Of a DNA stretch of 64,000 bases, positions 38,401 to 50,600 are shown piece by piece (the stretch's first letter is position 1; each line of letters opens with the position of its first letter). Origin of the DNA: Progne subis subis (lineage: Eukaryota; Chordata; Aves; Passeriformes; Hirundinidae); NCBI GenBank assembly GCA_022316685.1, contig JAKJHU010000085.1:2418001-2482000 (forward strand), in the 5' to 3' direction. Below the pieces are notes generated by a model. That model had not been told where the DNA came from and searched no databases. It saw only the letters and a list, made by a program, of their open reading frames with translations. The position numbers and the translations under genes are program-made.

Positions 38401-40368
38401 GTAATATTGCAACCCAGAGTGGTAAGACAGTACAGATTTAATTCTGTGCGATGCTACATTCTTACTTTGCAGAGGAAACGTGACTGAGAAATTGAATACA
38501 TTAATACAAGCTACTCACATTGGAAAAAGGGACAATTCCAGTTACAGTGATCTAAATGACTGGTTGGAAATTATACGTAAGTGAGGTTTGTGTTGTTCTT
38601 TGTAGTCTAAATATGCCCATAAAAGTAAATAAAGCATGTCAAAATAAATCCAAATTGTAATTTCAAATACCTAAAGCTAGTGATATGTGTGTCTGCATCC
38701 ATCCATCCATCCATCCATCCATCCATGTGTACACACAGGCACATAATTCAGTATGCCTGTGGGTACTGCATATTTTACTGCCAGCCTGTGCACATGAGAC
38801 TTGGTGTTTATCTATTGATAAATTACTCCTTTAGGTGTTTTTTATAGAGAGAAACATTTTTAATGTGTACCTGTGTGACAGTTGCCAGCATTTCACTGTG
38901 CTATGAGAATAATCTAATTATGGGATACATGATGTTTTCTATAATATTTACATTTAAATCCCTCTGTTCTCCTTCATAGGTCTTGATCCATTTAGTACTA
39001 ACAGGAGCACTGGAGGCTTAAAAGGCATTTGTCCAGATATTCCTGCAAATCTGAATATTCGCATAATCTTTGCTAAAGTGGGAGCAGTGCAAGGGATTCC
39101 TCAGCAGCAGATTCTTGCTGTGCAGATCAGGTAAAGTGAGTTGTGTCTCTGGCTACCTGATAAATAAATGCTTCATTTTGAGCCTTGCTTACCCAACATA
39201 TTCCCAAATTAATTTTACAAACAAAAAGGCTGGGTTTTGTTGCTGTTTTTTTACGCCTTTCACTTTCCAACCCAAATTCCTTTGATCACAACCAGGTTAG
39301 CCTTTCTCCCTCTGAAATGAAAATTAAAGAAAAAACTAATGACTAAAAGCAGATAATCTTTATACTTCACTGAAATATTAAATAAAACATATGATGCTGC
39401 CAGCAGCGAGCATACACAGGGCATCCCATCAGGAGTCACGTGGTGGAAGTAACAAGATTATCCTGTGTTGTGGTTTACTCCATTGCAGAGCTCTTGGGAG
39501 AAGTGCTAAATGCTTTATTCTTTCCTGAAACAGGGAATTTTCACTCTGCAAACACTTCCCCTGCTCCACCAAGTCAATCCCTGTCAAATAACTGGGATTC
39601 TGTTCTGTTTTACCTCATTTCCAGACTGTGCAAGTTCTCCCCTTGTACAATGTGGAAAATCCAGGGATTATCAACCTCCTCATAAATACTGTGTGTTTTG
39701 TCCTTTTCTGCCTGTGTTTAGGGTCTAAACATCCATTTCCAGCCCTCAAGCAATAGTTACGCTTTTTGTTACAGTTACTCAACAATCTTATGGCAGTTCC
39801 AGTGCGGGCTTGGCTGCAAAAACACCCTCAGCTTTCTTCCCATCACAGCTTCTGTTCAGTTCATTGAAGTCCCAGCTCAGCCACCCGTGCCAGTGACAAG
39901 GTAAAAATATTGATAACTTCCCATTATGTTCAGCAGATGTAACGTGAATTGCATTGACCGAAAGGTTCCTTTTTTCCCAGGTATCAGAAGCTTTATGCAG
40001 AGTTTGACTGCAATCGAAATGAGGTGTGCTGGCCACAGCTCCTTTATCCACTGACACGCTTTTACACAGGTAAAGTTATAAACAATGTGGGATGCCACAA
40101 AGCAGGAAAGGTCCTATTTCTTTGAAACATAGTTAGATGTGGGGAGTTTAATCTGAAAGAATGCTTTTGCATACACTTTAATCTGTATCTTTGGGTTATT
40201 GTAAAAACTAAAATTTAGCTCTCACATGCTTACACTTTTTGTTCTGTTTTATTTTTTCCAGGAGAACCATATTCCCAGAGTCTTGCTAAAGGCCTGTTTC
40301 TGGCATTTCTTGTTTTACTTGCAGCAATTATGAGCAACCCTTGGTTTTCTAAATTAGGGAACAGATAG
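32421..40368 (+). CDS. TCTN2: tectonic-2 (ciliary transition zone), frame broken at two junctions in this sequence
   Basis: Component of the MKS/B9 complex at the ciliary transition zone, needed for ciliogenesis and Hedgehog signalling (family knowledge). There are eighteen coding exons: 32421-32502, 33230-33343, 33637-33707, 33846-34041, 34238-34338, 34592-34789, 35026-35149, 35595-35730, 36347-36412, 36810-36938, 37201-37278, 37592-37673, 37986-38097, 38473-38576, 38980-39130, 39775-39900, 39981-40069 and 40262-40368. The expected protein is about 687 aa (human 697). It starts with a signal peptide ([16 protein letters not shown]). The Cys-rich tectonic region includes [17 protein letters not shown] and [21 protein letters not shown]-terminal hydrophobic span [13 protein letters not shown] ends it. 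The junctions into exon 7 and exon 12 each carry one base too many; read literally they stop at 35050 and 37633. Conserved protein on both sides argues that the gene is functional and the bases are errors. Confidence 0.92.
38697..38726. repeat. (ATCC)n [14 protein letters not shown]
   Basis: Seven and a half ATCC units in TCTN2 intron 14. Confidence 0.95.
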
Positions 40369-40483
40369 GTCAAAATTATGGAGAAACATTCTTGGGTTTT
40401 GTAGACAATTTATGTAAACATTTGAAGACACATAAAATCAGTACTTTTACAGCATACAGAAAATGGCTGTTAAAACAAAAAGC

Positions 40484-40489
40484 AATAAA
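40484..40489 (+). terminator. TCTN2 poly(A) signal
   Basis: AATAAA about 115 bases after the TCTN2 stop, giving a short 3' UTR. Confidence 0.65.
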
Positions 40490-40892
40490 TTATTTTTAAG
40501 CTCTAGACTCTGTGTTTGGAGTAGCAAAGTGCAGAGTTGACTTCAAGAAGGTGGCAAGTCCAGCCCAGAGGCTGCAGCGGGGTTGGGATTGTCCTCATGG
40601 ATGGACCATTGTCCTCTCAAGCCAGTTCTTTTCTCCTAGAGTAGAAGCTCCTTTTGGCAGTAAACCCCTTGTGCTCACCTATTTTTGGAGCAGTGGGCAG
40701 ACTTCTCACACTTCTCAGAAGTCACAGCCCTTCAGCTGTTTTCATTTCTTGATCTGAAATTCTCTTTTCCAGTTAATGCTTTGCCTTGGCAACCTTTTGT
40801 GTCTGTGTGCAGGGCACAGAAAACATCTACTGATTGTCCTTAGCTGATGAAACACAACATTTGGGATTTTCTTGTGGTTTGGATGGGCCGCA

Positions 40893-41391
40893 AAGTTGAG
40901 CAGAGGACTGGAGCAGTTCTGCTTTGAAGACAGGCTACAGCTGGGGATGTTCAGCCTGCAGAAAATGTTGTGTGGAGACCTCATAGCAACCTTCCAGTAT
41001 CTGAAGGGAGCTACAGGGCTATGGAAAGGGACTCTTCATCAAGAACTGTAGAACAGGACAAGGAGTAATGGGTACAAATTGAAAGAAGAAAAATTGAGGT
41101 TAGATATTAGGAAGACATTTTTTACTGTGTGGGTGGCGAGACACTGGAACAAGGTGCCCTGTGGATGTCCCAAGCCTGGCAGTGTTTGAAGTGGAACAAC
41201 CTGGTCTAGTGCGAGCTGCCCGTGCCCACGGCAGGAAGGGTTGGGACTGGGTGTTATTTGTTATTAAGATCCATTCCAAACCCACACGTTGTGGCTCTGG
41301 GGGATGGTGCAGTGCAGGGCCAGGAGCTGGGCTCGATGATCCTTTTCGTCCCTTTCCGGCTCAGCGTTTTCTGTGATTCCGTGATGTTCTC
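40893..41391 (+). mobile_element. CR1 LINE 3' fragment, with a second short CR1 end
   Basis: The largest CR1 copy in the window, in plus orientation. It contains AAGACAGGCTACAGCTGGGG, CAACCTTCCAGTATCTGAAG, TTAGATATTAGGAAGACATT, ACTGGAACAAGGTGCCCTGT and CAACCTGGTCTAGTG. From about 41278 a second CR1-like end follows (GGGCTCGATGATCC, then GTGATTCCGTGATG). The copy stops only about 240 bp before the ATP6V0A2 start codon. Confidence 0.88.
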
Positions 41392-41399
41392 GCAGTCCG

Positions 41400-41628
41400 G
41401 CATTTCCCCCAATCACACAGCGCCGGTTACTGTTCCCAGTAGCTCCGCCAGCAGTGCCCGAGCCCGACCCGCGCCCGCCGCCGGTTGGGGCCGCGTTCTC
41501 CGCCCGTTCCCCGCCCCGGAAGCGGCAGCCGGGCCCGCTCCGCCCCGCCATGGCCGCCCCCGGGCCGCGCTCCGCCCGCCCGCCGCGCTGAGCCCCCCGC
41601 GCCGGGAGCCCCGGGCCGCGCCGCCGCC
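41400..41628 (+). promoter_or_regulatory. ATP6V0A2 CpG-island promoter / 5' UTR with uORF
   Basis: GC-rich segment between a CR1 end and the ATP6V0A2 ATG. An upstream ORF of 13 codons plus stop runs 41550-41591 and starts in a strong context (CCGCCATGG). No E-box of the CLEAR type was seen here. Confidence 0.55.
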
Positions 41629-44600
41629 ATGGGCGCGCTGTTCCGCGGAGAGCCCGTGTGCCTGGCGCAGCTCTTCCTGCAGAGCGGCTCGGCCTACGAG
41701 TGCCTCAGCGAGGTGGGCGAGCGCGGCCTGGCCGAGTTCCGAGACGTGAGTACCGCCGGGGCTGTGCGGGGCGGCGCGGGGGCTACGGGGACCCTGAGGG
41801 GCCCGGGCGTGAGGGCCGAGCCGGGCCCGGGGCCGCCGTCGGGAAGGTGTGGGCTTGGCCTCGATGGAGCGGTGGAAACTGCTTTTATTCCTGACAGCGA
41901 TGGGCAGGTGTATGGCTCGTCCCGGTGTGGCATTGGCCTGAGAGCCCGATCACGGAATTCTTAGGGTTGGAAGGGATCTCTGGAGATCATCCAGTCCAAC
42001 CCTCTGCCGAGGCACGGTCACCCAGGGAGGAGACACCGGAACGCGCCCGGGTGGATGGCGTGAGGGATGGGAAGTCACTGTGGAGCCCCGGCCTCCCTGG
42101 CACTCTCGGGAGGAATTCTTTGGGATGGCTGTATCCCACCTTTCTCACAAAAGTAGCTTAAACCTGGGGTTATGTGCAGCGAGATCGCATGGGAGAGCCC
42201 CGTACGCACCTGCAGCCTCGCTGCCTTCAGCCTGAGCGTGTGTGCGCAGCTGATGGATCCAACCACCCCACTGACAGACCCATAGAAACACCTGCTCTGT
42301 AGCTTTATAATCACAGGTTCCTGTTCCTGGAGGGGCACTTTACCTTGGAGGAAACTGCCTAACATAAAGTTGGGTTGGGCGATAATTAGCTGTGTCTTTG
42401 CGCTGTCTCATCATAATTGTATGATCTTTGCTTGCTGACTGAGACTTTAGAATGCCTTCCAAATATATGTTAGAAGTGCAGCTTGCAAGATCGTTACAGG
42501 GAAAGCTGGGAAGACTTAAATGAGCAGCTGGTTAGTAAATATGGCAGGGAGGAGGAGGCAAATCTGTAAGAATGATTACGTGAGTGTATGTTCAACATTT
42601 TGATGCCATTCTATTTACCTATTCACAATTTATTGTAGAAATAATGCATTAATGCTTCTGGTTTAATAGCTGCGTAAGTAGTCAGAGATATTGCATGCTC
42701 ATATTATGGGGATGAATGTAAAATTTAATATTTCAGATAGACTGTCGAAATGCATCACAACAAATCTGTAAAATTGTTTGTTAAATTGACGTCGTTAAGC
42801 GATATTTTAAAACTGTCAAAATAAGATTAGGAATGGTTTCTCCAGTAGACCTTGTTATTTTGTTGTTTGATTTAAACTAGCCAATGGCGTGGATAATTCT
42901 GCTTTAATAAAACCAACTTGGCTGTTTAAAGACTTTGTAATCTTTTTAGATTTTTGTGTCTTCTCAGCTGAAAAGCACTTAGAGCTCAGAACTCATGCAA
43001 ATTGTCCCCCGGAAGTTGCAGGAACAGCTGTGGTTTCTTAGGGGAGGTTACTGTTTCAAATGCTTAATAAGTATTTTGTCCTTCTCTCAGCTTAACCCAA
43101 ATGTAAGTGTGTTTCAGAGAAAATATGTGAATGAAGTGAAGAAATGTGAAGAAATGGAAAGAATACTTGGTGAGCTTTACTTTCATGTCTGCTGTTTCTT
43201 ACCTGTGGCATTACCAGAGTGAAGGTTTCAGCTACAGCTTTTTTTAACTTTCCCAGGTTTTGAAAGCTGTGAAATTTACTTACACTAAGTATAGATTTGG
43301 GTTTTTTTTTTTTTAAGCACAGAGGTAAAGAATGGTTGCTCATGTGTTGCTGCTAAATAGATGAGGCTGTTTCAGTGCTTATTACTTAAAACTCTGTTAG
43401 GAAAAGGGAAGCTTTACTGTGGATATTTCCTTGACTGTAAGGTATTCCCCGTTTTATCATTTTGTGCAACTCAATACTGTTGATTTTCCAGGCACCCTCA
43501 AAAATACCTCAAGTTATTAATAATCGTGTTCTTATGGTAGTTAATGAATAGAGAAGGGTGTGCAGAGCCTTACAGTCAAGATGCAGATGTCTTCAGTGTA
43601 TCCTGAGGAAAAGTTACAATTGAAGGATTCCTTTGATTGGGATCTCTCCTCAGAGGCACGTGCTGGTCATGCCAGCAGCTATTTTGGCAGTCCCCCTGCC
43701 CAGTGTGAGTTGCATTTGTTGTCAAGGTTGCTTAAGCTGCTTTGTTTGAACACTTTTTATTCCAAATATGGATCAGCGAGCAGCACGTCTGTTTCTGGCA
43801 GAAAGTGACACAGTTGCACCACTGGCAGAAAGTGGCATCGTGCAGCAGCAAAGAGGTTCTGTGAAATGGGAAAAGCTTAGAGAATACTTGTTGGGAAAGA
43901 GAAACCTCTGAAGTTTGCTTGCTTCTGCAGACTTCCAAGGCAGGAATAGTTTGTGTGTTTTGTCCCTACCACTCTTTAAGTTCTTTTATGAAGACTTCTG
44001 TGTGTGCATTGTTGCTAAAATGAATGAATAAAACAGACAGGGCTTGATGCTGCAGTGTGATTAGCACCATCAAGAACAGCTGAAGGTCAAGTCTGCAGCA
44101 CTCTAGGAAGTGGAGGCAATGCAGTTTCCTTTCTGATTCTGTTTTTCTTCTCACTCCAGGGTATTTAGTACAAGAAATTAAAAAAGCAGATATTCCACTT
44201 CCTGAAGGAGATGTTGCTCCTCCTGCTCCCTTGCTGAAACACATTTTAGAAATCCAGGTAACTTCCACTGAACAGATGCCAAAGTCTCGGAACTTAATTT
44301 CAAGCTTAATGGCTTGCTATCTTATTACTCATGATTTAAGTTTTTCGGGGTGTGGTGGGGGGCAGAAGCATTTGTTTTCCTTTTTGTCTGATTCCTTGCT
44401 GCCAGTGTGACTTCAGAGCCAGTGAGGTTTTGGTATTGACACAAAATTCCTGTGAAAGGGTCAAAGCAAACTCAGAGAGCGTGCAGTCATCCGCTGTATT
44501 TTGATGGATTGGCACATCACACTGTTACAGGCAGATTGTCTGTAGGTGCAGCCCCTCAGCCTCATTTATTACTTTGGTACTTACCGAAGGCTCTTTGTGC

Positions 44601-47600
44601 ATCCAAAATTTCCTTGCCCAAAGGCTCTGCAGGTGCTGGTCACTCAGCAAAACGTGCTGCTGTTTTCTCTGAATGCTTTTTCTGCTGTTGCGTTCAATGT
44701 AGAAGCTTGTAAAACACAGATCTAATTCTGAACAACATTCTGTTTTGTTGTAATTATGTTAAAAGAATAAATGAGTATCTTCCACCCTGTGCTATCTGCA
44801 GCTCTGCTTCAAGGTCTGCATTATTTTGACACAAATTAGGGGCAGAGCAGCAGGCTGAGCAGATGCCAGTGGAGGATCAAGTGTACTCGATACAAAGCAA
44901 TCTTTGGCAGACCGAGGGATAAAACTCGTGGAGCTTTAGTTAATTAAGAAATGGGAAACTCCTATCACTGTGTTGAAAATGAATGCTACTCTGTTTTCCA
45001 GACTCCTGTAATTGATTCTGTGTCTTTTCTTTACTCTGTGCCTTAGGAACAGCTGCAGAAGCTGGAGACAGAATTGAGGGAAGTAACTAAAAACAAAGAA
45101 AAGTTGAGGAAAAACCTGCTTGAACTGACAGAATACAAGTACATGTTACAGATCACACAGAATTTTGTCAGGAGAACACCTGAGGTATTGCTTGGGGTGT
45201 TTGACAGGGATTGTTGTCATCTGGCATTTTTGTGATTTTCCCAGTTGAATTGTTTGAAAATGAAGGTGTAATTGTGCTATTTTGGTGCATAAATTGTGCT
45301 AAGAAATTTACAGTCTAATTTTGCAGCACTGACTATAATTGTTAAGAGCAATGCACTCGAGATCCAGGATCTCTGTTGCCTGAACAACACTCTGTTGCCT
45401 GAACATGGAAATGAGTTTTATATTTTAATTAAACCATTTACCTAATTACCTTTCCTTCTTTAAAATAATAATAGAATGAGAGAGGTTTTTTTTTTTGGTT
45501 TTTTTTTGTTTTTTTTTTCCCTGAAAGCATTGAATGTTCTCTCTTTTTATTTGCTAGTATGAATCTCATTTACATGGAAATTTTGAAGACTTTCCTTCTG
45601 TGGAAAACGAGCCACTGGTGGATTACAACCGCACGCACAGGCTGAGCGCCTCGCTGGGGTGGGTATGGCGTGTGCTGTTTTACAAATGCTTGATCAGGGG
45701 CTGTAAAGAATGAGTTGTTCTCTGAAAAGATGGCCTGTAGTGATTTCAGGTGTGCCAAACAGTTTTAGACAGGACAGGAGCCTGGCCCCAATGCACCTTT
45801 ATAACAAACCCAGATTATTTGAAGCGATAAACATGACAATGCCCAAAAGAGCAGTCACAAAGCTTCCATCAAACCAAGGATGTGTGTGAAGGAAAATCTC
45901 TAAATCAATATTTCCTTCTATTGTTTAAACTCATTTTCTGTGATAAACAGTGTTTTAATCACCTGGCAGGGCAGTGTCAATTGTAAATGTAACATTAATG
46001 GTGTTGCCTTTGAAATGCTGAATGGGTACTGTTGTCTATGGCATTGTTATGAGAGGGTATCTTCCAAGAAAAAATAAATAATCTCACTTTCACAGAAATA
46101 ACCAATTAGAAGTAATTCTGGTTGTGTGCTCAGGTCTGTAGTCTGTTTATTTCGCAAATAAAAATTTTATATACCACCTGGTATTTTCTACACCAGTTAC
46201 TTCCTCCTCAGGGTGATGCTTCCTTCCCTAGCCATGGCACCTACTACATTATTGTGGTGATGTACTCTGAATTTCCAATTTTTTTCCTTGTAAATTTTAT
46301 CTTGTATTTCAATTTTTTCCTAGATTCATATCTGGGCTAGTTCACATCGCAAAGATTGAAGCATTTGAAAAAATGCTGTGGAGAGTCTGTAAAGGCTATC
46401 CCTTTCTTACCTATGCAGAGTTGGATAAGGCTCTGGAGGATCCAGATACAGTGAGTACACATTGTAATGATCAATTAATTTCATTTGTTCTTTTCATATG
46501 AATTGGAAGAATTGCTGCTCAGGTCTCTCTGCAGTAAATGGAAATGATTTCCCAGTGTCCTTGGAGGAAAAAGCTATTTTGAAATACTAGATTTGTTAGA
46601 TTTTAAAATTCAAGGTTAATTTGTTGTGGTTCAGCTTGAGGAGTGCAGAACTTTACTGTGGAATAGGGGGGACTTTATCATTGGCCACCTTGGTCAAAAT
46701 ACGTGGCAGAAATGACTGCTTGGATATTTATTAACTAGGTCTGTACAGTGCCTTGCCTTTTAATAGCCATTGCACTTGTTCATTCAGTAGTTAAGAAAGA
46801 GTCAAGTGCAGCTAGTTTTCTGTGAAGTTTTTTCTGTGAATTTACAAAATTAATTTTTTGTCAATCAATTACGGCAGCCTAATCTGTAACTTTATTTTCT
46901 TGAATTCTAATTTGTTACCTTTATGAAATACTTCTTTTGAGAGAGTAAAATATAATGTTCCTTTGATTTTCCCTGGAAACTTTTTCTGATTTTCCCTAAT
47001 ATTAAAACAAAGAAAGAGATATTGACACAGTTGAATTTTATTGTTTGATCTTCACTAAATGGGTGAAAACTCTTTCTAGTTGTTCAGCTTTGTTACTTAG
47101 CTCTATAATCATGTCACAGTGGAACTGCTGGTTAAAACATAATTCATCAGCTTTACTTTTTATGGTTTTTAGGGTGAAACCACAAAGTGGGCTGTTTTTT
47201 TAGTGTCCTATTGGGGTGAACAAATCGGTCAAAAAGTTAAGAAGATTTGTGACTGGTAAGAAGTAAATCTAATATATGTACATTCCTTTATACCTGGGGT
47301 GGTTTTTTTTTTTTTTTTTTCTTAGTTGGTTTTTCCCCAGTGCCCCTTTTTTTATAAGTGTTGATTTTTAGGGAAGGTTTTTTATGTTAAATTTGTTCCT
47401 CCCTTTATTGCATCCAGCTCTATAATTATGTAGCATACAAATAAACATATGAGTCATTTCACTTGCAGTCTTTACCAAGTACAAACAAAATACTGCCCCT
47501 GAGCTGAGTCTGTTCCATGGTTGTTGAGTGGTGTGTTACAAATTCGGCTGTGGCAGGGGCTTGGGTGATGTGTTTTTGGTGGGGTTTGGTCATTTAACAC

Positions 47601-50600
47601 AACGCTGTGCTCCTGCAGCTATCGCTGCCACGTGTACCCCTACCCCGACACCACCGAGGAGCGCCAGGCCGTGGTCGAAGGGCTCAATGTTCGTATTCAG
47701 GATCTTGAAACTGTGAGTAAAGAACGGATTTCCTTTTGCTGGAAGCTGTTGCACTGAAATCACTTGACGAATCACAGTGTTAAATATGATTTCTAACATA
47801 CATACAGCTTTGGAGCTGATGGGACAGTGAGTTGTGCCCCTGGTCTCTGTTAAACCTCACAGCAGGTGGCATTGCCTTGTCTTCTCAGCAGAGGTTTGCT
47901 TGCCCTCCTGAAAACACAGCCTAGCACTGGACACGTACGGGGTGCCCTTGCTGTGATCAGCACAGCCACTGTCACATTCTCAGGGAAATCTTTTGGTTTT
48001 TTTCTCAAACAAAGGTGCTGAATAAAACTGAGGAGTACTTGCGCCAGGTCTTGTATAAAGCATCGGAATCCATCTATACTTGGGTTATCCAAGTGAAGAA
48101 GATGAAAGCCATCTACCACGTCCTTAACCTGTGCAGTTTTGATGTCACAAATAAATGTTTGATTGCTGAGGTTTGGTGTCCAGTGGCTGATCTCCAGAAT
48201 TTGCGCCATGCGTTGGAGGAAGGCTCAGTAAGTCACCTGAACGCTCACTGATGTTAAAGCTTTTACCTTGAACTAACTATACACATAAGGAAAGAAAATA
48301 ATTATCAACAGTAGACTAAAAGTAGGCACAGACAGGTCTGGGCCTCCGTATAAAACAATTTTTTTATAAGTAGAGCCTTTTTTTAGTGTTGTGTGTAGTG
48401 GGTTTTTTTTTTTTCCTTGAATAACTTCTGTATTGGACTTGAGTCCAGCTGGGCCCACAGTGCTATTTGCAGTCATGCAGAAGGTGCCAGTTGCCTTGCA
48501 TTGGTTTTTGTTTTATGAGAGAAAATTTGTTCTAACAAATCTTTTTTAATAATATTGTGACTGGTAGGTCTCATCTGATACTTGATATGAAGTAAGAATT
48601 AGAACACTGTGCATAATCTGTTTTTAGAGGGGGTACAAGGGATAAATGTTAAACTTGGGGCTTAATTTAATGGTATTTTTGGATCAGTGAAACTGCTGAT
48701 AGACCAGATGTTTTCACTTTGATTAGATTAACAGAGATCTTACATAAATATATCCTCTGTCTGTAATTAGAGGAAGAGTGGAGCTACGATTTCCTCATTC
48801 ATGAATACCATCCCTACAACACAGCCTCCTCCGACTTTGATACGCACCAATAAATTCACCTCAGGGTTCCAAAACATCGTTGATGCTTATGGAGTTGGAA
48901 GCTACGGGGAAGTTAATCCAGGTTGGTCCTTCTGAAAGCTGAGCTCTGAGCTGTGCTCTCATTGCTGTTTGCCTTGATACCTTGCTGAATTGGACCAAAG
49001 GCCAAATGGTGACGATCATACTGCTTGTTAGTAGCTGTTTTAAAATTCAGTAGCTCATCAAAAGCACAGACAGCACTCCAAGCAGCAAGATGGGATTTGG
49101 TTTTGCTGAGTTTAGTTATTTTTAGTTCTTTTAGTTATTTTTTTAGTTCTTTATTTTTAGCTATTTTAGGTCTTTTATATGTCTAACTTTGGGTAAGGAA
49201 GATATTTAAGGGGAGAGAAAGGAAGACCGGTAGTGGTAATTGATTTTACTGAAGTGTGGAGCTCGTCACTTGAAAAATTCAGCTTGTTGCATAGCCCACT
49301 TTAATATATACTTGTTGACTGGGTATTTCTGCACAGGAGAATATACCTTATAGTACTGACTTGAAATGCCCACAGAGGAGGAACTGTTTGGTTGGGTTTT
49401 ATTTCCTGGGCTCATATTATTATCCTGAGAATTGTCAGCTACTGCTCAACTGTGAAGTTATCATTGCTACACAATAAACAAGCTTTAAACTGAGTTAAAT
49501 TTCAGAGTGGAGGACAGGTCTGTGAGTAGGGGATGAAATGTCTTTCAAACTTAGAAACTGTGAGAGATTTGAGGATGGGATTCTTGGGGATAATGCAGAC
49601 AGAACTTCCTCTGTTGTGCTGTGCCTGAAATCTGCTGTGTTGCCCTTGCAGCTCTCTATACCATCATCACTTTCCCCTTCTTGTTCGCGGTTATGTTTGG
49701 AGACTTCGGGCACGGGCTGCTCATGTTCATATTTGCACTCCTGACAATACTGTATGAGAACCACCCTAGGTTAAAAAGAGCTCAAGATGAGGTAAAAGGA
49801 GTTATAAATTATTGACTTCCAATCCAGCAGATCATTTGAATAGTCACTGTGCTTCTGAAAAGTACTGGTTTTTGCCTGGGTATTTAATTAGGGTTTATTT
49901 TATTCTTTTAGGACTTTGTACGTTTAAAGCTCCCATATTCCTTGAGATTAATGTAATATTTAAACTATTCACTTGAAAGAGCAGAAATAATCGAGTTGTA
50001 ATGAAGGACTTAGAAAAAATTAATTGATACTTTGTCTTTCCTTCTGTCAGGGCTACTCAATGATATGGTTTACAGAATGTCATTACAGTGACGATGTGAG
50101 GAGAAAATGATTTTTCAAATCCCACCTTTTATAGTTTATAAGAAGAGTTGCTGTTTGAAATTTCTTAAACTTCACTTTAATTTTTTTAATCATATGGGTT
50201 GGATGCAGGAACATCTGAATCTCTCATTAGAATTATGTTCAATTAAGAATGCCTGCAAATGTGTCATTTCTTGTAAAGTAGTCCCAGGAAGGAAGCGGCT
50301 TAAAAAGACCCTTCCTTATTGTAAGGATGCAGGTGATAAAAGTCTCAATGTGTGTCATGGGAGTTCATATTCCTTAGCAACTCTTCACAAATAAATGTTA
50401 GTTTTTAGAAGTCTTTGTGTCCAAAAATGTTTCTGTTAGACATGTCTAGCTAACCTTTTCTCACATGACAGATGATATTCTCTATTTCTTCCTTTCCCCC
50501 CAATACTGACAGATAATGAAAATGTTATTTGAAGGCCGATACGTGATACTGTTAATGGGGCTGTTTTCTATATACACTGGATTGATCTACAATGACTGTT

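Noticed and set aside
39434..39446. GTCACGTGGT, a CLEAR-like E-box that might serve ATP6V0A2
   Set aside because: It lies in TCTN2 intron 15, about 2.2 kb from the ATP6V0A2 start, and single E-boxes are common.
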